Shown piece after piece: positions 34,421-38,360 of a stretch of DNA of 38,360 nucleotides. A program made the position numbers and the translations under genes. The first letter of the stretch is position 1. Each line of letters begins with the position of its first letter. Source of the DNA: Alphaproteobacteria bacterium (lineage in GTDB: Bacteria > Pseudomonadota > Alphaproteobacteria > UBA11136); NCBI GenBank assembly GCA_016776635.1, contig JADHSZ010000027.1, positions 1 to 38,360 on the forward strand, in the 5' to 3' direction. Under the pieces are notes generated by a model, which saw nothing but the letters and a program-made list of their open reading frames with translations, searched no databases and was not told the DNA's origin.

Positions 34421-34442
34421 AAAGTAATATATTGATCTATAA
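34414..34442 (+). promoter_or_regulatory. Promoter of higBA
   Basis: TTTACA (34414-34419), 17 bp, CTATAA (34437-34442). The predicted transcript starts near 34449, upstream of a good ribosome site AGAGGA (34467-34472) that lies 9 bp before the higB ATG. Confidence 0.55.
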
Positions 34443-34481
34443 GTGATTTTTCACATCCATGGCAAAAGAGGATGAATAAAA

Positions 34482-34706
34482 ATGGCAGATTTTCACATTC
34501 CTCCGGAGATCGAAGATAACGCCACACGGCGGCTCGATTGCCTGCAAAATGTCAGCACGCCGGAGGACCTGGACATCCCCGGCTATGGATTTCACAAGCT
34601 GAATGGCACGCCCCGGCGATGGCGCATTCACGTGGAGGGTCTGTTCTATTTAACCTTTGGGTGGGAAGGCGGACCCGTGGGTATAGAACTGGAGGCCGGT
34701 GAATAA
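34482..34706 (+). CDS. higB: HigB/RelE-type toxin, short at the N-terminus
   Basis: Protein of 74 residues aligning with residues from about 20 onward of HigB-type mRNA interferases (usual length about 90-93): IPPEIEDNATRRLDCL, then STPEDLDIPGYGFHKLNGTPRRWRIHVEGLFYLTFGWEGG. The first beta-strand of the family (I-x-SF-x-HKG) is missing, and the usual VDYH-type ending reads IELEAGE. Toxin activity is therefore uncertain. An upstream in-frame GTG (34443) is cut off by a TGA at 34473 and lies before the predicted transcript start, so the ATG at 34482, with AGAGGA 9 bp before it, is the true start. It overlaps higA by 1 bp (TAATG). Confidence 0.75.
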   Translation: MADFHIPPEIEDNATRRLDCLQNVSTPEDLDIPGYGFHKLNGTPRRWRIHVEGLFYLTFGWEGGPVGIELEAGE

Positions 34707-34996
34707 TGGCGAACAAACCCACCCATCCCGGCGCGATCCTCAGAGAGGACGTCTTTCCCGCGCTCGGGATATCCGTGTCGCAGGCAGCCCGTGATCTTGG
34801 CATTTCCCGTCAAATGCTTCACCGCATTCTGGCGGAGGAAGCGTCGGTGACCCCGGCCCTCGCCCTGCGAATTGGAAAATTATGCGGGAATGGCCCTAAC
34901 CTTTGGGCCAATATGCAGACGGCCTGCGACCTTTGGCAGAAAAAAGGGGAAATGGAGAGGGAGCTTAGGGATATTCCCACATATGTTGCCGTATAG
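34706..34996 (+). CDS. higA: HigA-type antitoxin, XRE-family DNA-binding protein
   Basis: Protein of 96 residues with a helix-turn-helix at about 23-45 (VSQAARDLGISRQMLHRIL) and the HigA signatures HPGAILREDV and PALALRIGKLCGNGPNLWANMQ. It neutralises HigB and represses the shared promoter. The start overlaps the toxin's stop (TAATG), giving coupled synthesis in the toxin-first order typical of higBA. Nothing suggests decay of this gene, in contrast to the short toxin. Confidence 0.92.
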   Translation: MANKPTHPGAILREDVFPALGISVSQAARDLGISRQMLHRILAEEASVTPALALRIGKLCGNGPNLWANMQTACDLWQKKGEMERELRDIPTYVAV

Positions 34997-35079
34997 CGGG
35001 GATTGAAAAAACGGCCCCCCATAAGATGCCGGCACTGTCCTGTTTTTCAAACCAGGGCGCTTAAAAACCCCAAAAAGGT

Positions 35080-35349
35080 TCAGGCGCGGCGTATGTGTAG
35101 ACGATAGATGGCTTTCGCGCCCTGGGTTTCCCCTTGATCGGCTTCGGGAGCCAACGAAAGAACTTCGTGTCCGTCCTCCGTCACTGACCGCGGCACATTA
35201 TCGAGAGGCTCCCCCGCCCGCAGGCGCACCTCGGCGATAGCACCGGGCGCCATTCGCTCAAGCATAAGCTTGGTCTTGACGAAGGTCATGGGACAAACCT
35301 CATCCGTAATGTCGAGAAAACAGTCTGCTTTATGAAGATTAGTGGTCAT
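35080..35349 (-). CDS. TusA-family sulfur carrier protein
   Basis: Small protein of 89 residues with the TusA/SirA fold. The active cysteine is C19 in DEVCPMTFVKTKLMLERM; the usual second proline (CPxP) is a threonine here, as in a branch I know from alphaproteobacteria. TusA-like proteins pass persulfide sulfur to tRNA-thiolation or other sulfur pathways. The ATG at 35349 is chosen because the domain begins there; the open frame extending upstream runs into the mucR gene and is not real. Convergent with higA, with a weak hairpin (TTGAAAAA / TTTTTCAA, 35003-35050) between them; divergent from mucR. Confidence 0.88.
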   Translation of the reverse strand: MTTNLHKADCFLDITDEVCPMTFVKTKLMLERMAPGAIAEVRLRAGEPLDNVPRSVTEDGHEVLSLAPEADQGETQGAKAIYRLHIRRA

Positions 35350-35406
35350 ATGAGAATTATTTGGCGCGTTTAAGGAATTCGTTTCTGTTCTCTTACTTAA
35401 TGGGTG

Positions 35407-35450
35407 CGGCTTTTTGTCATTGTGAATACGGCTTTTTGTCATTGTGAACA
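35407..35450. repeat. 22-bp direct repeat in the mucR promoter region
   Basis: Two abutting copies (35407-35428, 35429-35450) begin CGGCTTTTTGTCATTGTGAA and differ at one base in 22. The period is two helical turns. The second copy includes the -35 of the mucR promoter. They are probably binding sites for a regulator, with MucR itself the first candidate since Ros/MucR proteins often repress their own genes. They could equally control the divergent TusA-like gene. Confidence 0.75.
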
Positions 35451-35470
35451 TAAGTCGCAAGACGTATATA
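35442..35470 (+). promoter_or_regulatory. Promoter of mucR
   Basis: TTGTGA (35442-35447), 17 bp, TATATA (35465-35470). The predicted start is near 35477, 28 nt before the ATG; GGAG at 35490-35493 is the ribosome site. The -35 overlaps the second 22-bp repeat. Confidence 0.55.
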
Positions 35471-35504
35471 TTTGAATAACTCGTATTCTGGAGATTAATC
35501 TTAC

Positions 35505-35915
35505 ATGTCTGAACAAGTGAGTTCGAAAGAAATACTGGGCTTAACGGCACAAATTGTTGCGGCGCATGTTTCCCACAATGTTGTTCCCGTGGATGAACTG
35601 CCCAAGCTTCTTCAGCAGGTCTTTGAAACTCTGTCGGGTATTGACGGGGCTGGTGAGGCTACGGTTGCTCCCAAGCCGGCGGTTTCTGTCCGCAAATCGG
35701 TGACTCCAGATTATATTATCTGTCTTGAAGATGGAAAAAAGCTGAAAATGCTCAAACGCCACCTCAAGACGGCCTATAACATGACGCCCGACGAATACCG
35801 CATGCGCTGGGGCCTGCCTTCCGATTATCCCATGGTGGCGCCGAATTACGCGAAACAGCGCAGCAAGCTGGCCAAGGCCATCGGCCTGGGCACCAAGGCC
35901 CGTCGCCGCCGCTAA
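35505..35915 (+). CDS. MucR/Ros-family transcriptional regulator with degenerate zinc site
   Basis: Protein of 136 residues with an N-terminal helical oligomerisation region (about 8-48) and a C-terminal Ros/MucR DNA-binding domain (about 66-125). The zinc-finger signature reads ICLEDGKKLKMLKRHLKTAY: the first cysteine and one histidine (RHL) are kept, but the second cysteine is aspartate and the last histidine is alanine. Zinc-free Ros-type proteins do exist, so it may still fold and bind DNA. The following MTPDEYRMRWGLPSDYPMV is strongly conserved. MucR proteins are global regulators of envelope, exopolysaccharide and motility genes and bind AT-rich DNA. Confidence 0.93.
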   Translation: MSEQVSSKEILGLTAQIVAAHVSHNVVPVDELPKLLQQVFETLSGIDGAGEATVAPKPAVSVRKSVTPDYIICLEDGKKLKMLKRHLKTAYNMTPDEYRMRWGLPSDYPMVAPNYAKQRSKLAKAIGLGTKARRRR

Positions 35916-36081
35916 GGCGGGGAAGTTGCCGTTTCAAAATCACCGTCGTCTTTTCGGCGCCTGGGGCGTTCCCCTTGCCGTTGGAATGATTTATTTACTT
36001 CTTTCCCAGGTGTTCCGGCCTGCGCCTTTATGCTATGGAAGTCGGGATAGGTCATGAAAGTCTCGGATAAGAGGTGACCAC

Positions 36082-36507
36082 GTGCCCTCGCGGATTGAGC
36101 GTCTTTGTTGCGATAAAGGATTGAAGATGACGGAACAGCGCCGGGTCATCGCTCGGGTGCTGTCTGAATCCGACGACCATCCAGATGTGGAAATGCTCCA
36201 TCGGCGGTCCAACGCCATCGATTCCCGGATTTCAATCGCTACGGTTTATCGCACAGTGCGCCTGTTTGAGGAGGCTAATATTCTGGAGCGGCACGAATTC
36301 GGGGACGGCCGCGCCCGCTATGAAGAGGTGAGCGAAAGTCACCATGATCATCTGATTAATCTACAAAGCGGCGAGATCATTGAATTCAGAAACGATGAAA
36401 TCGAAAAACTGCAACGCCAGATAGCCAAGAAGCTTGGTTATGAGCTGATCGAGCACCGGCTTGAGCTTTATGCTGTTCCCCTCGAGAAAAAAACCAAGAA
36501 GAGCTAG
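36082..36507 (+). CDS. Fur-family metal-responsive repressor
   Basis: Protein of 141 residues, typical Fur size, with a winged-helix N-terminus (recognition helix ISIATVYRTVRLFEEANIL, about 51-69) and a C-terminal metal-binding and dimerisation half. The HHDHLI metal motif is present. The CxxC structural zinc pair of classical Fur is absent: the segment reads INLQSGEIIEF. This is common in alphaproteobacterial Fur/Mur, which respond to iron or manganese. No HH-rich heme motif of Irr is seen. The GTG at 36082 is supported by AGAGGTGA 5 bp upstream. Confidence 0.9.
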   Translation: MPSRIERLCCDKGLKMTEQRRVIARVLSESDDHPDVEMLHRRSNAIDSRISIATVYRTVRLFEEANILERHEFGDGRARYEEVSESHHDHLINLQSGEIIEFRNDEIEKLQRQIAKKLGYELIEHRLELYAVPLEKKTKKS

Positions 36508-36626
36508 AAGCAGCGCCCTTCTTTAATGATGCACCACCTGAAATTACATTGTGACGGGGCGGCCGTGACGAGCCTGCGTTTATGATAACGTGCCGTATAA
36601 ATGCGCTGTGTCGGCGCCGGGAATTC

Positions 36627-36656
36627 GATTCCTGGGGGTCTGATTCCCGGGGGTCC
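36627..36656. repeat. 15-bp tandem repeat between fur and plsC
   Basis: GATTCCTGGGGGTCT (36627-36641) and GATTCCCGGGGGTCC (36642-36656) differ at two bases. The core resembles the GATTC(C/T)GGGGTC junctions in the 32-bp repeat at 18863-18932. Confidence 0.7.
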
Positions 36657-36694
36657 GGTGCAAAGCCTGGAAACTCAAAGAGACAGGTAACCTC

Positions 36695-37543
36695 ATGAGC
36701 GGGAACGGAGTCCCGACATCTCATCTTCGCGCGGCAATGCGCCTCATTTTGTACATGGGCTGGACCATTTTCCTGTTTCCTATCCAGATGATTGTGGTGG
36801 CCTTGAATCTGCCATTGGCGAAGGCGATTCCCATGATCTATCACCGGGGATGTCTTTTCCTGTTCGGTATTTCAGTTTTCATACGGGGCGAGCCGGTGCG
36901 GGGAACTTCGATTCTGTTTGTCGCCAATCATTGCGGGTATATCGATATCGCCATCATGGGGGCGCTGGTGCCCTGCGTGTTCGTTGCCAAGATGGAAATC
37001 GGCCAGTGGCCTCTTTTCGGGATTCTGGCGCGCCTGCAACGCACGGTTTTCGTTGATCGCCAGGCTTATATGAGCGCCGGAACCCAGCGCGACATCCTGC
37101 GCACCCGTCTCGTGGCGGGAGAGAACCTCATCCTTTTTCCCGAAGGCACATCCAGCGACGGCAACCGGGCTCTTGAATTCAAAAGCAGTCTGTTCTCGGC
37201 TGCCGTACCGGGGCCGGGAGAATCCCCGGTGGTCCTGCAGCCCGTCACTATCGCCTACACCCAGCTTGACGGGTTCCCCATGGGGCGGACCATGCGCCCC
37301 TACTGTGCCTGGTACGGCGATGTGGGGCTGGTGCCTCATATGTGGCAGCTTTTGGGCCTGGGGAAAGTCAGCATCGAGGTGGAATTTCATGAGTCCATCA
37401 CCGTTACCCATGAAAGCAAGCGCAAGGAACTGGCAGCCAAATGCCATCGCGTTATCTCCAAGGGCTTGTCGGAAGCTCTCTCCGGGCGTTCTCCAAAGCC
37501 TGCAAACCTTGACTCTCCCCCGCTTAGTGCTAGTTTTTCCTGA
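36695..37543 (+). CDS. plsC: 1-acyl-sn-glycerol-3-phosphate acyltransferase (PlsC family)
   Basis: Membrane-associated acyltransferase of 282 residues converting lysophosphatidic acid to phosphatidic acid in phospholipid synthesis. The catalytic HX4D motif is NHCGYID (H79, D84) and the acceptor-binding motif is FPEGT (148-152). Hydrophobic N-terminal helix at about 15-38. The C-terminal end after residue 240 is variable. The gene lies between fur and miaB on the same strand, as in related genomes. Other lysophospholipid acyltransferases share these motifs, so the exact acceptor is inferred. Confidence 0.9.
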   Translation: MSGNGVPTSHLRAAMRLILYMGWTIFLFPIQMIVVALNLPLAKAIPMIYHRGCLFLFGISVFIRGEPVRGTSILFVANHCGYIDIAIMGALVPCVFVAKMEIGQWPLFGILARLQRTVFVDRQAYMSAGTQRDILRTRLVAGENLILFPEGTSSDGNRALEFKSSLFSAAVPGPGESPVVLQPVTIAYTQLDGFPMGRTMRPYCAWYGDVGLVPHMWQLLGLGKVSIEVEFHESITVTHESKRKELAAKCHRVISKGLSEALSGRSPKPANLDSPPLSASFS

Positions 37544-37623
37544 GGGTTTGGAGCCGTGAGGGGAAACGGTCTGAGCCCGCCTGGGGCGCCGGACGTAACT
37601 TCGGTGGGGACGTCCTGCACAGC

Positions 37624-38360
37624 ATGCCGCCAGAAGATGCCTCACGGCCGCGGCAGTGGATGCTTGGAAGCTTGACCAGAAAACTCTTTATTAAAACCTA
37701 CGGCTGCCAGATGAACGTCTATGATTCCGCCCGCATGGCGGATGTTCTGGCGCCCCTTGGCTTTCGTCCGGTGGATGCGCCCGACGATGCGGATATGGTC
37801 ATTCTCAATACGTGCCATATCCGCGAAAAAGCCTCCGAAAAGGTCTATTCGGAGCTCGGACGGCTGCGTGACATCCGCGACCGACGGATGGAATCCGGCG
37901 GCAACCACATGGCCATTGCCGTTGCCGGTTGCGTAGCCCAGGCCGAAGGGGAGGAAATGCTCCGCCGGGCCCCTCATGTGGATATCGTTCTCGGCCCCCA
38001 GACCTATCACCGGCTGCCTGAAATGGTGGCCCGCGCCGCCCGTGCATCCACCGCGAAAGGCGGTACAGCTGGGGCGGGGATTCTCGATACGGAATTTCCG
38101 CCCGCCCCCAAATTCGATTTTCTGCCGCAGATGTCCGCCCCGGGGGCCTCGGCGTTCCTGTCGATCCAAGAGGGTTGCGACAAGTTCTGTACCTTCTGCG
38201 TGGTTCCCTATACCCGCGGCAGCGAATATTCCCGTCCCGTGGAGGACGTCACCGCCGAGGCCAAGGCGCTGGTGGCCGACGGTGCATGCGAGATCACTCT
38301 GCTTGGCCAGAACGTCAACGCCTATCACGGTGAAACGGCGGGCGGACGCGAGCGGGGGCT
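37624..38360 (+). CDS. miaB: tRNA-2-methylthio-N6-dimethylallyladenosine synthase MiaB (5' part)
   Basis: Open to the window end; 245 codons are visible of the usual 440-480. Radical SAM methylthiotransferase acting on i6A37 in tRNA. The N-terminal UPF0004 domain supplies the auxiliary cluster cysteines: C28 (GCQMN), C64 (NTCHIR) and C103 (AGCVAQ). The radical SAM motif CDKFCTFC gives C185, C189 and C192. LLGQNVNAY is diagnostic. The start may be ATG 37624 or ATG 37660, which begins just before the conserved [10 protein letters not shown] strand; neither has a good ribosome site. It follows plsC by 80 bp. The C-terminal TRAM domain lies outside the window. Confidence 0.95.
   Translation, partial: MPPEDASRPRQWMLGSLTRKLFIKTYGCQMNVYDSARMADVLAPLGFRPVDAPDDADMVILNTCHIREKASEKVYSELGRLRDIRDRRMESGGNHMAIAVAGCVAQAEGEEMLRRAPHVDIVLGPQTYHRLPEMVARAARASTAKGGTAGAGILDTEFPPAPKFDFLPQMSAPGASAFLSIQEGCDKFCTFCVVPYTRGSEYSRPVEDVTAEAKALVADGACEITLLGQNVNAYHGETAGGRERG

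Noticed and set aside
34443..34484. Full-length HigB by read-through or selenocysteine at the TGA (34473)
   Set aside because: The stretch before the TGA only loosely resembles a HigB N-terminus, it is probably not transcribed, and no selenocysteine element is seen.
35350..35550. N-terminal extension of the TusA-like protein to 35550
   Set aside because: It would run through the mucR promoter and into the mucR gene; the TusA domain begins at the ATG at 35349.

Overview
The window reads as chromosomal DNA of a GC-rich alphaproteobacterium, most likely Rhodospirillales-like. Lineage clues are the long PstA and PstC forms, a MucR/Ros regulator with a degenerate zinc site, a TauE / Alph_Pro_TM / UspA cassette, a Fur protein without structural-zinc cysteines, and the nfu - tsaB - rimI - fur - plsC - miaB backbone that I recognise from alphaproteobacterial genomes. 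No integrase, transposase, rRNA, tRNA or CRISPR array was found. Gene content is mostly housekeeping, with accessory pieces set into it.

Layout. (a) 1-6480: a phosphate locus on the minus strand, pstS-pstC-pstA-pstB-phoU-phoB, with a clear Pho box (6460-6477) in front of pstS. (b) 6480-6836: a protein-free stretch with a promoter-like palindrome, a possible small RNA ending in a strong terminator, and a 149-bp tandem array of alternating 25- and 34-bp units. (c) 6837-11285: a sensory block on the minus strand: an MHYT-PAS hybrid histidine kinase, a soluble chemoreceptor, and a stand-alone Aer-type PAS protein that overlaps the chemoreceptor. This block separates phoR from the pst operon. (d) 11539-15835, minus strand: a small stress-type membrane protein, maeB (malic enzyme), then phoR. 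(e) 16007-25616: mutS, an eIF-2B-like protein lacking the catalytic cysteine of the isomerase branch (minus strand), glnD, murJ and trpS. (f) 25679-28744: a TauE/SafE permease, an Alph_Pro_TM protein and a UspA protein in a tight operon behind a good promoter, then an Nfu iron-sulfur carrier. (g) 28960-32828: cell-wall and accessory enzymes: a Bax-type glucosaminidase, a polysaccharide deacetylase, an orphan RutE-like reductase and a VanX-type dipeptidase. (h) 32966-38360: tsaB-rimI, a higBA toxin-antitoxin pair with a striking double operator, a TusA-like protein, mucR, fur, plsC and the 5' part of miaB.

How the parts work together. PhoR and PhoB sense and respond to phosphate limitation; PstSCAB imports phosphate and, with PhoU, signals its sufficiency. 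The MHYT kinase and the PAS/chemoreceptor pair probably add gas or redox sensing and taxis. GlnD signals nitrogen status, Fur metal status and MucR global envelope or motility state. TsaB/RimI and MiaB act on tRNA and ribosomal proteins, and Nfu can supply iron-sulfur clusters to enzymes such as MiaB.

The least explained items are non-coding: the abutting 21-bp palindromes before a short HigB, the 22-bp tandem repeat in the mucR promoter, the possible sRNA divergent from pstS, and the 25/34-bp array. I did not find a clearly new multi-gene system.
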